A stretch of 38,050 bases of DNA, taken from positions 1 to 38,050 of the forward strand of contig JACRDA010000035.1 of assembly GCA_016212965.1 (NCBI GenBank), given 5' to 3'. The stretch comes from Myxococcales bacterium (GTDB lineage: Bacteria > Myxococcota_A > Polyangia > Polyangiales > Polyangiaceae). Below the pieces are notes generated by a model. It had not been told where the DNA came from. It made no database searches and saw only the letters and a list, made by a program, of their open reading frames with translations. The translations under genes were made by a program, and so were the position numbers. Shown piece by piece: positions 14,889 to 23,881 of this stretch (positions are counted from its first letter, which is position 1; the number at the start of each line of letters is the position of its first letter).

Positions 14889-15698
14889 TCAACGGGGTGC
14901 CGGCCAGGGTGCGGAGGTCGGCGGCGGGTACGCCGGCGGCGGAGCCGTGGGCGGCGGCGGTGGGTACGCGGGCGCCGTGCCGGGCGGCGGTGGGTACGCG
15001 GGCGCCGTCCCGGGCGGCGCGGTGGGCGGAGGCGGCGGGTACGCGGGCGCCGTCCCGGGCGGCGCGGTGGGCGGAGGCGGCGGGTACGCCGGCGGCTGGG
15101 CCGGCCCCGGCGGATAGGGCGGCTGGCCCGGGTACGGGCCGGTCGGGTAGGGCTGGCCCGGGTAGGGCGGCTGGCCCGGGTAGGGCGCGGTCGGGTAGGC
15201 GGGCGGCGGCGGCGGCCCGGCGACGCCCGCGTCGACGGCGTCGTTGTAGCGGTTGATCGCGTCGAACTGGTACGGGGCGGCGGCGAACGCGAGGGCGACG
15301 CCGCCGACCGCGAGGCCGAGCCCACCGAGCATCATCGCCGTCCCCGTCGCGACGAGGGCCGTGGACGACTTCGACCCCGGGTTGCCGGCCCCGCCGGCGA
15401 GCAGCCCGATGCCCGCGGCGCTCACGACCGTGCCGGCGATCGACATGCCGAGGGCGCCGGCGTTGAAGTCGCGGAAGGTCTCGGCGTCTTCCTGCGCGTC
15501 CGGCACACCCTCGGTCACCTCCACGAGACCGCCACCGAAGAAGCCCGACTCGTAGGTGCGGCCGTTCTTCGAGTACACCTCGCCCATGCCGTCCATGGAG
15601 ATGGCGATGCGCGGGCCTCCGCGCGGCGCGTAGTGGGCGCTGCACGCGGCGGAGGTGACCGACAGGGCGACGACCGAGAGGAGCAGGCGGCGTGTCAT
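14889..15698 (-). CDS. Lipoprotein with two membrane-like segments and a Pro/Tyr/Ala tandem-repeat tail
   Basis: 269 residues from ATG 15698 (an in-frame ATG at 15707 would add three). A signal with TSAAC lipobox ends near residue 18. A mature region (about 25-75) with MDGMGEVYSKNGRTYESG follows. Two Gly/Ala-rich hydrophobic stretches (about 80-140) resemble those of small envelope proteins. The last about 110 residues are Pro-rich repeats of PPPPTAPPGTAPAYP and PYPGQPPYPGQ type, encoded by 45- and 30-base tandem repeats. Such tails are extended and often span peptidoglycan or bind surface ligands. Function is unknown. It is upstream of the cysteine-synthase-like gene on the same strand and diverges from the beta-propeller lipoprotein. 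Confidence 0.7.
   Translation of the reverse strand: MTRRLLLSVVALSVTSAACSAHYAPRGGPRIAISMDGMGEVYSKNGRTYESGFFGGGLVEVTEGVPDAQEDAETFRDFNAGALGMSIAGTVVSAAGIGLLAGGAGNPGSKSSTALVATGTAMMLGGLGLAVGGVALAFAAAPYQFDAINRYNDAVDAGVAGPPPPPAYPTAPYPGQPPYPGQPYPTGPYPGQPPYPPGPAQPPAYPPPPPTAPPGTAPAYPPPPPTAPPGTAPAYPPPPGTAPAYPPPPPTAPPPAYPPPTSAPWPAPR
14930..15105. repeat. 45-bp coding tandem repeat
   Basis: GGGTACGCGGGCGCC recurs at about 14962, 14992 and 15037, and a GGGTACGCC variant at 15082; spacing is 30, 45 and 45 bases. The units are in frame with the Pro-rich tail of the leftward lipoprotein (15-codon unit). Near-identity between the two 45-base units suggests recent slippage or unequal exchange, so the tail length may vary between strains. 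Confidence 0.8.
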
Positions 15699-15844
15699 CG
15701 GGCCCATCGTAGAGCGAGAGCGCGGCGACCGGAAGCCACGGTTGCCGAGCGGCGCGAAGAGCATTGCGTCCGCCGTGGCCGCGCACGAGACTGGCGGCCG
15801 CGCCGGCGCGGATTTCTCTCGGCCCGTGCTCCACGGTGCTCCCC

Positions 15845-17290
15845 ATGAAGCCCCTGCTACGTGTCGCTTGCTTCGCGGTTCCCTGTGCCCTGCTCGTCGC
15901 GGCGAGCGCGGTGTCGTGCGGCGGACGCTCCTCGCTGCGCACGCGGTTGCGGCCCGGCGTCGACGGCGGCGCCGGCGGCGAAGGGGGCGCGGGCGGCACG
16001 ACGTCGAGCTCGACGTCGACGACCAGCACCACCTCCACGACCTCGACCACGACCACGGGCACGGGCGGCAACGGCGGGTCGGTGTCGCATCCCATCATCT
16101 CGGGCTCGCCCGGCTCCTACATGCAGGCCGAGACGAGCGTCGCGGCGACGGCGGACGGCCACGTGGCCGTGGCGTGGATCGACGTCGACATGGGCGGCAA
16201 CAGCGCCATGGGCTACGCCATCTCGAACAACGACGGCGACACCTTCCCGCCGCCGCAGGTGCTGCTCTCGCCCGACGGCCGCCAGTCGAGCGACCCCGTC
16301 CTCGCGGTCGATCCGGCCGGCAACTTCTACCTCATCTGGGTCGGCTACTACATCTTCGGCGGCGGGCCGGAGGACATGCACTTCTACGTGTCGAAGGCCC
16401 CCGCGGGCTCCACGACCTTCGGCCCGCCGGTCGAGGCGAGCGACCCGACCGACACCGCCCTCGGCGACAAGCCGTGGATCGCCACGACCAGCACCGGGGG
16501 CCTCATCGCGACGTGGGAGCGCGACGACGAGACGGGTGGCCCAGCCGAGGGCTTCGGCCTCATGGCCGCGCGCAGCTCCGACGGTGGCGTCAGCTGGCAG
16601 CGGAGCGTCATCGTCAACGACTCGACCTTCAACGTCTTCCGGAACCTCGCCTACCCGTGCACCTCGCCGCTCGGCGCGCGCATCTACGTCGCGTACGTCG
16701 CGATCAGCAACCAGGGCTACGACATCCGGCTCAAGTACTCCGACGACGGCGGCGCCACCTTCTCCGCGCAGGAGATGCCGGTGAGCCTCCCGAGCGAGAC
16801 CGTCGCCTTCGACGACCCCACCTGCGTCACCGATGGCCAAGAGGTGTGGGTCTCGTATGGCATCATGAACGAGCCGCAGGGGCAGGCCGAGTCCGACAAG
16901 AGCTACAAGATCCGCATCGCCCACTCGGCCGACGGCAGCGGCGTCGACTGGCGCGTGGACGCGCAGGACTCCGCGGCGGGGAGCTACTTCATCCACCCGC
17001 AGATGGTGCAGGAGTCGAGCGGCGCCATCGATGTCGTCTACTACACGGGCGATTACGACTGGGACTACGAGGGCAGCTTCCGCTGGGGCCGCGCGACGGC
17101 GCCCGCCTCGGGCTTCCCGCCGAGCCAGGTCGTCGAGCGGCCCGTCACCTTCACCCAGGCGCGCGGTGACTCGGCGTGGCTCGGCGACTACACCGGCCTT
17201 TTCTGGCAGGGCAACAAGCTCTACACGAGCTACGTGGTCAACACGGGCGGCGTCGCGCAGATCGCGTTCGCGCGCTTCGCGACGAACTGA
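15845..17290 (+). CDS. Sialidase-fold (BNR/Asp-box beta-propeller) lipoprotein
   Basis: 481 residues from ATG 15845. Signal peptide with lipobox ASAVSC near residue 24, then a Gly-rich and Ser/Thr-rich linker (about 40-80, almost pure Ser/Thr for 25 residues), then a beta-propeller. Asp-box-like motifs S-x-(N/D)-D-G-x-(T/S)-(F/W) recur: SNNDGDTF, SSDGGVSW, SDDGGATF. Strand blocks such as HVAVAWIDVD, NFYLIWVGYY, LIATWERDDE and VWVSYGIM repeat the 'is it observed/worked' pattern. Family members include exo-sialidases and many non-enzymatic surface propellers; the Arg triad of sialidases is not evident. Probably a cell-surface carbohydrate- or polymer-binding lipoprotein. It diverges from the Pro-repeat lipoprotein. 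Confidence 0.82.
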   Translation: MKPLLRVACFAVPCALLVAASAVSCGGRSSLRTRLRPGVDGGAGGEGGAGGTTSSSTSTTSTTSTTSTTTTGTGGNGGSVSHPIISGSPGSYMQAETSVAATADGHVAVAWIDVDMGGNSAMGYAISNNDGDTFPPPQVLLSPDGRQSSDPVLAVDPAGNFYLIWVGYYIFGGGPEDMHFYVSKAPAGSTTFGPPVEASDPTDTALGDKPWIATTSTGGLIATWERDDETGGPAEGFGLMAARSSDGGVSWQRSVIVNDSTFNVFRNLAYPCTSPLGARIYVAYVAISNQGYDIRLKYSDDGGATFSAQEMPVSLPSETVAFDDPTCVTDGQEVWVSYGIMNEPQGQAESDKSYKIRIAHSADGSGVDWRVDAQDSAAGSYFIHPQMVQESSGAIDVVYYTGDYDWDYEGSFRWGRATAPASGFPPSQVVERPVTFTQARGDSAWLGDYTGLFWQGNKLYTSYVVNTGGVAQIAFARFATN

Positions 17291-17446
17291 GCGGGGGCCG
17301 ACTCGGAGCGCGAGGTCTGTCGTTGCGGCGTTGCGGCCTCGGTCCCGTGCGCGTAGATTGACATCGTCTTCTTGTTTCCTTCGGTCGCACCGGGCCCGGG
17401 CGGTGCGGAGCGTGAGCCCGACCTCGGGCAGATTGGGGGCGTTGCC

Positions 17447-18136
17447 GTGGCAGAGCCCGCGCATCGACGCGTCTTGCTTCGGACCGCACGCCTGGCGCGC
17501 GGCGACGAGGGTCCTCCGCACGGCGGCCTGTGCACGTCGCGACCGTCGCGCCCGCGTCGGGGCGTTCGGGCCGTTGCCTTCGCAGTCGCCGCGTGCGTCG
17601 GCCCGTCCCTGGGCTGCTACACGTGGGCCACGGTCGCGCCGAGCGCGCTGCCGGACATCCTGAGAGCGCCGGCCGGGTCCGTGCGTCTGGTTCGCACGCC
17701 GGACGAGGGGGTCGTCGAGGTTACGGACTCGACCGAGGTAGACCTCGAGTTCGGACCGCGTCGCGGCCCACCCGCGCGGGTGTTCGAGGGCGTGTCGCTC
17801 CTCGGTGGGGCGCCATCGATCCTCGACTTGCCGCCCCGGCTCATGGTCGACGGCACGGACTTCGAGTCCACGAGCGTGGACGCCATGGCCATTGGCAAGG
17901 TCGCAGGCGAGCCTGGGGACGGCCCGACCCTGCTCGTCTTCGTGCGCCACGACGAGGCTCAGCCGATCGCCATCGAGCTCGATCGGCTTCGAGGCGTCGA
18001 GGTCTCGAGCTACTCACCCGGATGGACCGCGGCACTGGTCGCGTCGGTGGTCGGCGTGCCAGCCTCGGGCGCGGTGGTGGCCGCCGTTCTGGTCAGCACG
18101 GGCGTGCTGCGCAACTGGGCCGCAAGAACGGATTGA
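17447..18136 (+). CDS. Hypothetical envelope protein (possible lipoprotein), start uncertain
   Basis: The open frame runs to a stop at 18136. I do not recognise the family. A hydrophobic segment AVAFAVAACVGPSLGC could be a lipoprotein signal ending at SLGC. It lies about 40 residues after the GTG at 17447 (GGGGG at 17434-17439), so the true start may be a TTG at 17474 or later. The mature part has mixed beta content (SVRLVRTPDEGVVEVTDSTEVDLEF cut here to VRLVRTPDEGVVEV, FEGVSLLGGAPSI, DFESTSVDAMAIG) and a C-terminal Val/Ala/Gly-rich helix (ALVASVVGVPASGAVVAAVL) that could be a membrane helix. It converges on the chemoreceptor gene. Confidence 0.5.
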   Translation: MAEPAHRRVLLRTARLARGDEGPPHGGLCTSRPSRPRRGVRAVAFAVAACVGPSLGCYTWATVAPSALPDILRAPAGSVRLVRTPDEGVVEVTDSTEVDLEFGPRRGPPARVFEGVSLLGGAPSILDLPPRLMVDGTDFESTSVDAMAIGKVAGEPGDGPTLLVFVRHDEAQPIAIELDRLRGVEVSSYSPGWTAALVASVVGVPASGAVVAAVLVSTGVLRNWAARTD

Positions 18137-18166
18137 GGGCAGGCACTCGCTCGCGCGCGCTCTCGC

Positions 18167-20590
18167 TCAGCCCGCGACGCGGAACACGGCTGCGGCTTGC
18201 TGCAGGGCCTGCGCCTGCGTCACGAGCTCCTGCGTCGCGCTCGAGGCCTCCTCGGCCTGAGTGCTCGCCTGCTCCGCAATCGCCGCGTTCTGCTGCGAGA
18301 TGTCGCCGAGCGCCTTCGTGGCGCGCTCGAGCTCCTCCACGCTCTCGGCCTGGAGCGTGGTCGCGTTCCGGATCTGGGTCGTGATCGCGCCGAGCTTGTC
18401 GAGGCGTCCGACCATCTCGGCGCTCTCGGCCGCACGCGGGGCGAGGGCCTGGTGCATCGACTGGGCGAGCCGCGTCATGGCGGCGGCGCTCGCGGTGATG
18501 CGCGCCAGGGCCTCGCCCGCGCTCCTCGACACCTCGGTGCCGTCGCGCATCACGCCCTCGGTGGCCTTGATGACCGCAGCGATCTCGCGGGCCGCCTCGT
18601 GCGAGCGGTCGGCGAGCTTGGTCACGCCCTCGGCCACGACGGCGAAGCCGCGCCCCTGCTCGCCGGCGCGCGCCGCCTCGATGGCGGCGTTGAGCGCGAG
18701 GAGGTTCGTCTGGTCGCTGATCTCGCTGATGACGGAGACGATCTCGGCCACCTGGGCGGAGCTCTGGGTGATGCGCGTCATCACGTCGAGCAGCCGCTGG
18801 ATCGATTTCCCGCCGTCGCGCGCCTCGGAGGCCGCCTCGTCGGCCGCCTGGCTCACGCCACCCGCCGAGGCCGTCACGGTCTGCATGGCCTCGCTCGACT
18901 TGCCGACCAGGGTGCGCACCTCGTGCATCGCCGCGTCGAGCGCGAGCGTGGTGCTCGCGACGGCGCGCACCGAGGTGCTCACCTCGCCGATGCTCGCCGA
19001 GGTCTCTTCGACGGTCGCCGCCTGCTTCTCGGCACCCGAGGCGATGTGCTGTGCGCCCTGCGCGGAGGCCTGGGCGCCGCTCGCGATCTGCTCGCTGGCG
19101 GCGGACACCTGCTCGGCCGCCTCCTGGACGCTCTGCACCAGGCGCCGCAGGTTGCCCACCATGCTGCCGAGGGCGTGGTTCAGGCGGTCGCCCGCACCGC
19201 GCGGGCGCACGGAGGCCGACAGGTCGCCCTCGGCGACGTGCTCGGCGACCTCGGCGGTCTCGCGCAGGTAGGTCACCATCTCGGCGAAGGCCGTGCCGAA
19301 GGCGTCCTCGTCCGAGCGCGGCGTCGCGTCGACCGACACGTCCCCCCGGGCGAGCTTGCGCGCGGCCTCGGCCTGGCTGCGCAGGTAGCGCACGACGGCG
19401 TTCACGCCCTCGGTGAGCCGGCCGATCTCGTCGCGCCGGTCGACCGGCGCCTCGTCGGGGATCTCGCCCACCGCGACGCGCTCGAAGAGGCCGAGGAGCT
19501 TCTGCATCCCGCCCGTGATCGCGCGGCTGAACACGATGCCGAGCAGGAGCGCGGCGACGAAGGCCACGACCGTCAGCGCGTAGAGCAGCGTCGCGACGTT
19601 CGAGCGCACGTCGCGGGCGTTCTCGGAGGCGACGGCCACCTCCGCGTGGGCGGCCTTCTTGCCCTCGGCCATGAGGCGGCTCGTGTCGGCGGCGAGCCCC
19701 TCGACGCGTTCCATGCGGGTCCGGGCCTCGGTCTGCTTGGCGCTCGCGGCCTCGGACAGGTCGAAGAGGCCGCCGGTCCCGCCGACGAGCGCGACGAGGC
19801 TCGCGTGCTCCTCGACGATCTCGCGGGGCAGCTCGGCGCCGAGCTTGCCGAGCTCGGCGCGCAGGCGCTCGAGCTCGGCGCGCTGCCCGGCCGCCGCGCG
19901 CCCCTCGGCACCGAGGTGCAGGGTCGCCTCCACGGCGCGTCCCTCGGCCCAGACGAGCGCGCGCGCCTCGAGCGCCGCGCGCACCTGGCGCTGGGCCGCG
20001 GCGGCGTCGTCACCGCCCTTGTCGCCCTCCGGCCTCGGCGCGGGGCGCCGGACCGCGTCCGCGCGCTGGACCTGGGCCTCGAGGGCCGCCACGAGCCGGG
20101 CGTGCGCGTCGGCGACGCGCGCCACCACCTTGTCGAGCTCCACGTCGAGCTCGAGCGCCTCGCGCCGGGCCTTGATGAGCGCGGTCGCCTCGGCAGCGTA
20201 CTGACCGCGGACCCCGTCGGCCGCGTGGAAGGTGCGCGCCGTGTCGCTGCCTGCGCCCGCCGCTTCGACGCCGAGGGCCTTGTCGCCTTCGAGCACCGCC
20301 CGCAGGTAGCGCTCGTACTCGGTCATGGAGGCCGAGTGCTGGCTCTCGATGGCGTCGAGCCTCTTCGGATCGGTCTCGGTGAGCAGCTGCGCCAGGGCGT
20401 GACGCGAGCGCAGCATGGCGTCCGTCGCCTCGGCGCTGCTCTCGAGCAGCGGCAACGCCTTCCTCGTGATGGCCTCGTTGGCCTGTCCGATGCGGCTGAG
20501 GCCGAAGATCGCGAGCGCGCCGGCGACGAGCACGCTCAAGGCTCCGGCGACGTAGCTCAGGACGACCCGGGTTCCGATGCCCCATTTCAT
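18167..20590 (-). CDS. Methyl-accepting chemotaxis protein with large periplasmic sensor and tandem HAMP
   Basis: 807 residues from ATG 20590 (AAGGA upstream). TM1 at about residues 7-29; a long, charged, coiled-coil-like periplasmic region to about 328; TM2 at about 331-353; HAMP about 354-405 ([20 protein letters not shown] ... [10 protein letters not shown], quoted in parts) and a second HAMP-like unit to about 490. The signalling domain follows, with the conserved hairpin ([20 protein letters not shown], then [16 protein letters not shown]) near residues 620-660. Acts through CheA/CheW at the cell pole. The periplasmic part looks like an enlarged four-helix-bundle sensor; its ligand is unknown. 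There is no C-terminal NWETF tether. No che genes are adjacent, so it is an orphan receptor in this window. Confidence 0.95.
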   Translation of the reverse strand: MKWGIGTRVVLSYVAGALSVLVAGALAIFGLSRIGQANEAITRKALPLLESSAEATDAMLRSRHALAQLLTETDPKRLDAIESQHSASMTEYERYLRAVLEGDKALGVEAAGAGSDTARTFHAADGVRGQYAAEATALIKARREALELDVELDKVVARVADAHARLVAALEAQVQRADAVRRPAPRPEGDKGGDDAAAAQRQVRAALEARALVWAEGRAVEATLHLGAEGRAAAGQRAELERLRAELGKLGAELPREIVEEHASLVALVGGTGGLFDLSEAASAKQTEARTRMERVEGLAADTSRLMAEGKKAAHAEVAVASENARDVRSNVATLLYALTVVAFVAALLLGIVFSRAITGGMQKLLGLFERVAVGEIPDEAPVDRRDEIGRLTEGVNAVVRYLRSQAEAARKLARGDVSVDATPRSDEDAFGTAFAEMVTYLRETAEVAEHVAEGDLSASVRPRGAGDRLNHALGSMVGNLRRLVQSVQEAAEQVSAASEQIASGAQASAQGAQHIASGAEKQAATVEETSASIGEVSTSVRAVASTTLALDAAMHEVRTLVGKSSEAMQTVTASAGGVSQAADEAASEARDGGKSIQRLLDVMTRITQSSAQVAEIVSVISEISDQTNLLALNAAIEAARAGEQGRGFAVVAEGVTKLADRSHEAAREIAAVIKATEGVMRDGTEVSRSAGEALARITASAAAMTRLAQSMHQALAPRAAESAEMVGRLDKLGAITTQIRNATTLQAESVEELERATKALGDISQQNAAIAEQASTQAEEASSATQELVTQAQALQQAAAVFRVAG

Positions 20591-20699
20591 GGCGCTCTGT
20601 CCTTCTGGGGCGTGCGCTACCACGCCGCTCTACCCCTCCTCGGCGCCAGCGTGCCCCCGTCCGGGGCACGGGGCCAAGCCCCGCGAACGGCGACACGGG

Positions 20700-21398
20700 T
20701 CAGATGAGCAGGTACGACACCGCCAGGTTGCCGACCCAGCTCCAGATGCCGTAGGTCTTGAGGTCGCTCGCGAAGCGCGTGGACGGCAGGTCGAGCTCGA
20801 AGAGCAGGTGGCCGTACTGGTAGGCCAGCCCGATGAGGTCGACGCGGCCCTGCATCAGCACGGCGTCGTTGGGCGTGTTCACGCCCGCGAGCCCGAGCCC
20901 GAAGCGCAGCGGCCAGAACACGTGCTCGCCGAGCGCCGGCAAGCCCCCGACCGACACGAGGAACGAGAGGATGGGCTTGCCCTCGAAGTCCGGCACCCAC
21001 GTCACGGGCGCGAGCTCGATGCCGATCTCGGCGCGGTCGAAGAGCAGGCCACCTCGGAGCGCGAAGAGGAACTCGGGCTTCGCGATGACCTTCTGCTTGT
21101 AGGTCCAGAAGCCCGACGCACCCGGTCCGAGCCCGACGCCGACGAAGCCGTGCGTGCCGTCGATCGAGTAGTCGGCCCCGGCGGGCTCGGCGCCGGGCGT
21201 GGCGGGCGCGGGGGCGTCGTCCTTCGGCGTGCAGCGGCCCTCGTGGCACGTGGCGTCCTCGTCGCAGTCGCTGCCCGAGGTGCAGGACTCCCCGGGTGAC
21301 TTCTCCGGCGACTTCTCCGGTTCCGCGGCCCGTGCGACGCCGGGTACGGCCGCAGCGAGACCGAGGAGGACGAACGGTGCCAGGCGACGGATGCGCAT
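20700..21398 (-). CDS. Secreted, Cys-knot-bearing outer-membrane-type protein
   Basis: 232 residues. ATG 21398 is chosen because GGAGG lies 8 bases upstream; a GTG nine bases further upstream would sit on top of that site. The signal peptide ends at about ARA-AE (residues 24-28). A short low-complexity EKSPEKSPGE precedes an EGF-like run CTSGSDCDEDATCHEGRC (four Cys, common in myxobacterial surface proteins). The remaining about 160 residues are beta-rich with alternating hydrophobics (GFVGVGLGPGASGFWTY, EIGIELAPVTWVPDF, VDLIGLAYQYGHLLFELDL) and end in an aromatic/aliphatic strand, which suggests a small beta-barrel. Function unknown. It is between the chemoreceptor and the kinase/dehydrogenase pair on the same strand. 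Confidence 0.7.
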   Translation of the reverse strand: MRIRRLAPFVLLGLAAAVPGVARAAEPEKSPEKSPGESCTSGSDCDEDATCHEGRCTPKDDAPAPATPGAEPAGADYSIDGTHGFVGVGLGPGASGFWTYKQKVIAKPEFLFALRGGLLFDRAEIGIELAPVTWVPDFEGKPILSFLVSVGGLPALGEHVFWPLRFGLGLAGVNTPNDAVLMQGRVDLIGLAYQYGHLLFELDLPSTRFASDLKTYGIWSWVGNLAVSYLLI

Positions 21399-21449
21399 CA
21401 CGGCCACCTCCAGGCCCGCACTGTAGCGATCGGGCGCAGGCGAGCCAAG

Positions 21450-22556
21450 TCAGCCGAGGGCGTGGATGCGGCCGCGGTCGAGGGCGCGCGCGGCCTGCTC
21501 GCCGAGGATGCGCACGCCCACGATGAGCGCGCCGAAGCGCGGGTCCTTCGTGTGGCCGGCGACGAAGCGCTGGTAGATCTGCTGCGCGATGACCGCGATC
21601 TTGAAGAGCCCGAACACGTAGTAGAAGAGCGGCTCGCCCGCCGCGCCGGACGAGGCCGCGCTCCGCTCGGCGTAGCGCGCCCAGACCTCGCGGCGCGACA
21701 GGTTGCCGGGAAGCGTCGTCGGTCCGAGCGGCATCGCCTTCATCTCGTCCGGATCGTCCGGATCGACCCAGTAGCCGAGCGAGGTGCCGAGATCGAGCAG
21801 CGGGTCGCCGACCGTGGCCATCTCCCAGTCGAGGACCGCGACGATGCGCGTGAGATCGGCGGGGTCGAGCACGACGTTGTCGTACTTGTAGTCGTTGTGG
21901 ACGAGCGCCGCGCCCTCGACCGCCGGCAGGTGCGCGCCGAGCCAGCGCGCCGCAGCCTCGACCGTCGTGACCTCGTCCGTCTGCGCGCGCACGTAGCGCT
22001 CGGTCCAGCCCTTCACCTGGCGCGCGACGTAGCCCTCGGGGTGGCCGAGCGCGCCGAGGCCGGCCGCGCGCCAGTCGACCGCGTGCAGGGCCGCGAGCCC
22101 GTCGACGAGCGCGGTCGAAAGCCGCCGCATGACGTCGGGCCCGAGGTCGAGGCCCGCCGGCGCGCGCCCGGCGCGCAGGATGACGCCGCGCACACGCTCC
22201 ATCAGGTAGAAAGGCGCGCCGAGCACCCCCTCGTCCGCGCAGTACGCGACCGGCCGCGGCGCGAGCGGGTACACGGGCGCGAGCGCCGCGAGGATCGTGT
22301 GCTCGCGCAGCATGTCGTGCGCGGTCTTGACCTGCGCGCCGAAGGGCGCGCGCCGCAGCACCCACTCGCGCGTGCCGGCCCGCACGAGGTAGGTCAGGTT
22401 CGAGTGCCCCTTCGGGAACTGCTGCACGACGAGCGGACCCGGATCCGCCCCCATCACGCCCGCGAGGTAGGTCGCGAGGCGAGCCTCGTCCAGGCGCTCC
22501 CCGGCGCGCACCTCCGCCGGCTCGTCGCCCGCGCCCGCGCCTGCTCGCTCCGCCAT
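21450..22556 (-). CDS. APH-fold phosphotransferase (LvaA / ACAD10-11 kinase-domain type)
   Basis: 368 residues from ATG 22556, GAGGAG upstream. Kinase-like fold: N-lobe QQFPKGHSNLTYLV with G-x-SN loop, EWVLRRAP (Lys replaced by Arg in VLRR, usual for this subfamily), EHTILAAL; catalytic loop LVHNDYKYDNVVLDP; metal site VLDWEMATVGDPLLDLG. This subgroup is typically next to acyl-CoA dehydrogenases. In Pseudomonas putida LvaA phosphorylates 4-hydroxyvaleryl-CoA, and human ACAD10/11 fuse such a kinase to a dehydrogenase. The acyl-CoA dehydrogenase gene ends 11 bases upstream on the same strand, so they form a two-gene operon. Drug resistance is unlikely. Confidence 0.88.
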   Translation of the reverse strand: MAERAGAGAGDEPAEVRAGERLDEARLATYLAGVMGADPGPLVVQQFPKGHSNLTYLVRAGTREWVLRRAPFGAQVKTAHDMLREHTILAALAPVYPLAPRPVAYCADEGVLGAPFYLMERVRGVILRAGRAPAGLDLGPDVMRRLSTALVDGLAALHAVDWRAAGLGALGHPEGYVARQVKGWTERYVRAQTDEVTTVEAAARWLGAHLPAVEGAALVHNDYKYDNVVLDPADLTRIVAVLDWEMATVGDPLLDLGTSLGYWVDPDDPDEMKAMPLGPTTLPGNLSRREVWARYAERSAASSGAAGEPLFYYVFGLFKIAVIAQQIYQRFVAGHTKDPRFGALIVGVRILGEQAARALDRGRIHALG

Positions 22557-22567
22557 GGTCCAGCTCC

Positions 22568-23773
22568 TCAGGCGATGTGGATGCCGTAGTTCTTGAGGAT
22601 GCGGCGCGCCACGAGCGCGATGTGCACCTCGTCCGGGCCGTCGTAGATACGCGCCGCGCGCTCGTGCGCGTACCAGTAGGCGAGCGGCGTGTCGTCGGTC
22701 ATGCCGAGCGCGCCGAGCCCCTGGATCGCGCGGTCGAGCACGCGCTGCATCGTCTGGGCGACCGTGAACTTGATGATCGAGATCTCTTCGCGCGCGGCGT
22801 AGGTCCCCTCGCGCTCGATCTTCCAGGCGGCGTGCAGGACCATGAGGCGCGCGCCGTGGATCTCGGCGCGGCTGCGCGCGATCCACTCCTGCACCATCTG
22901 CTTTTGCCCGAGCGGTTTGCCGGGGGCGAGCTCGCGCGTGGCGGCGTGGCGGCACAGGATGTCGAGCGCGCGCTCCGAGATGCCGATCCAGCGCATGCAG
23001 TGGTGGATGCGGCCCGGCCCGAGCCGATCCTGCGCGATGAGAAAGCCCATGCCCTCGCCGCCGAGCAGGTTCGCGAGCGGCACGCGTGCCCCCTCGTAGC
23101 TCACCTCCGCGTGGCTCGCGTAGTCGCTGCCGCGGTGGCCCATGACCGAGATGTTGCCCACGTGCTGGAAGCCCGGCGTGTCGGTCGGGACGATGATCAT
23201 GCTGGCGCGGCCGTGCGCGCTGTCGGCGTGGGGGTCCGTGACCGCCATGCAGATGGCGAAGCTCGCGCCCTCGACCGAGCTCGCGAACCACTTGTGGCCG
23301 CGGATCACCCACTCGCCGCCGTCCTTCTTCGCGGTGGTGCCGAGCCACTGTGGGTTCGAGCCGGCGTGCTCGGGCTCGGTCATCGAGAAGCAGCTCCGGA
23401 TGTCGCCGCGCACGAGCGGCAGGAGCCACTTCTGCTTCTGCTCCTCGGTGCCGTGCGCAATCAGGATCTCCATGTTGCCGACGTCGGGCGCCTGCACGTT
23501 GAAGACGTAGTGGCCGAGCGGGCTCTTGCCGAGCTCCTCGCTCATGTGGGCGAACTCGCACAGGCCGAGCCCGCCGCCGCCGTACGCCTCGGGGATGTGC
23601 GCCGCGAACAGGCCCGTCTGCTTGGCCTTGTCGCGCGCCGCCCGCAGCTGGGGCAAGAGCTCGGCGAAGCTCCTCTGCCGGAGGGCGGGCTCGAGCGGGA
23701 AGACCTCCCGGTCCATGAACTCGCGGACCAGGCCGCGGATCGCCTTGACCCGTTCGGATTCGGAGAAATCCAA
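22568..23773 (-). CDS. Acyl-CoA dehydrogenase (ACAD10/11- or LvaC-type)
   Basis: 401 residues from a TTG start that is well supported: GAGGAGG lies 7 bases upstream and the N-terminus DFSESERVKAIRG aligns with family starts. Marks: FMDREVFPLEP; PEAYGGGGLGLCEFAHMSEE; FAD-binding CFSMTEPEHAGSNP; WVIRGHKWFASS; GPGRIHHCMRWIG; and C-terminal RIYDGPDEVHIALVARRIL. The YDGPDEVH box (rather than YEGT) is typical of the ACAD10/11-like subgroup. It would oxidise, or remove phosphate from, an acyl-CoA together with the neighbouring kinase. A cytoplasmic FAD enzyme. The operon order, dehydrogenase then kinase, is common in proteobacteria and actinobacteria. Confidence 0.93.
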   Translation of the reverse strand: MDFSESERVKAIRGLVREFMDREVFPLEPALRQRSFAELLPQLRAARDKAKQTGLFAAHIPEAYGGGGLGLCEFAHMSEELGKSPLGHYVFNVQAPDVGNMEILIAHGTEEQKQKWLLPLVRGDIRSCFSMTEPEHAGSNPQWLGTTAKKDGGEWVIRGHKWFASSVEGASFAICMAVTDPHADSAHGRASMIIVPTDTPGFQHVGNISVMGHRGSDYASHAEVSYEGARVPLANLLGGEGMGFLIAQDRLGPGRIHHCMRWIGISERALDILCRHAATRELAPGKPLGQKQMVQEWIARSRAEIHGARLMVLHAAWKIEREGTYAAREEISIIKFTVAQTMQRVLDRAIQGLGALGMTDDTPLAYWYAHERAARIYDGPDEVHIALVARRILKNYGIHIA

Positions 23774-23881
23774 GCTCGCCTCCTCGCGCCGCGTGGCGCC
23801 GGGCGGAGCATGCCGTTCGGCGCGGGGCGTCGCAAGCGCGCGCCGCAGCGGTGCGGCAGCCGGAGAGGGACGGGGACCGCG

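Noticed and set aside
14889..15110. Regular short repeats considered as a CRISPR array.
   Set aside because: Repeats are adjacent or nearly so, in frame with a Pro-rich tail, and without unique spacers of constant length or cas genes.
17230..17440. Possible small leftward gene with ATG near 17363 (MSIYAHGTEAATPQRQ) and AAGGA upstream.
   Set aside because: Only about 44 codons, mostly antisense to the end of the beta-propeller gene, and no recognisable features.
21450..22556. APH-fold kinase as an aminoglycoside-resistance gene.
   Set aside because: Its coupling to an acyl-CoA dehydrogenase and the LvaA/ACAD10-like motifs fit CoA metabolism better.
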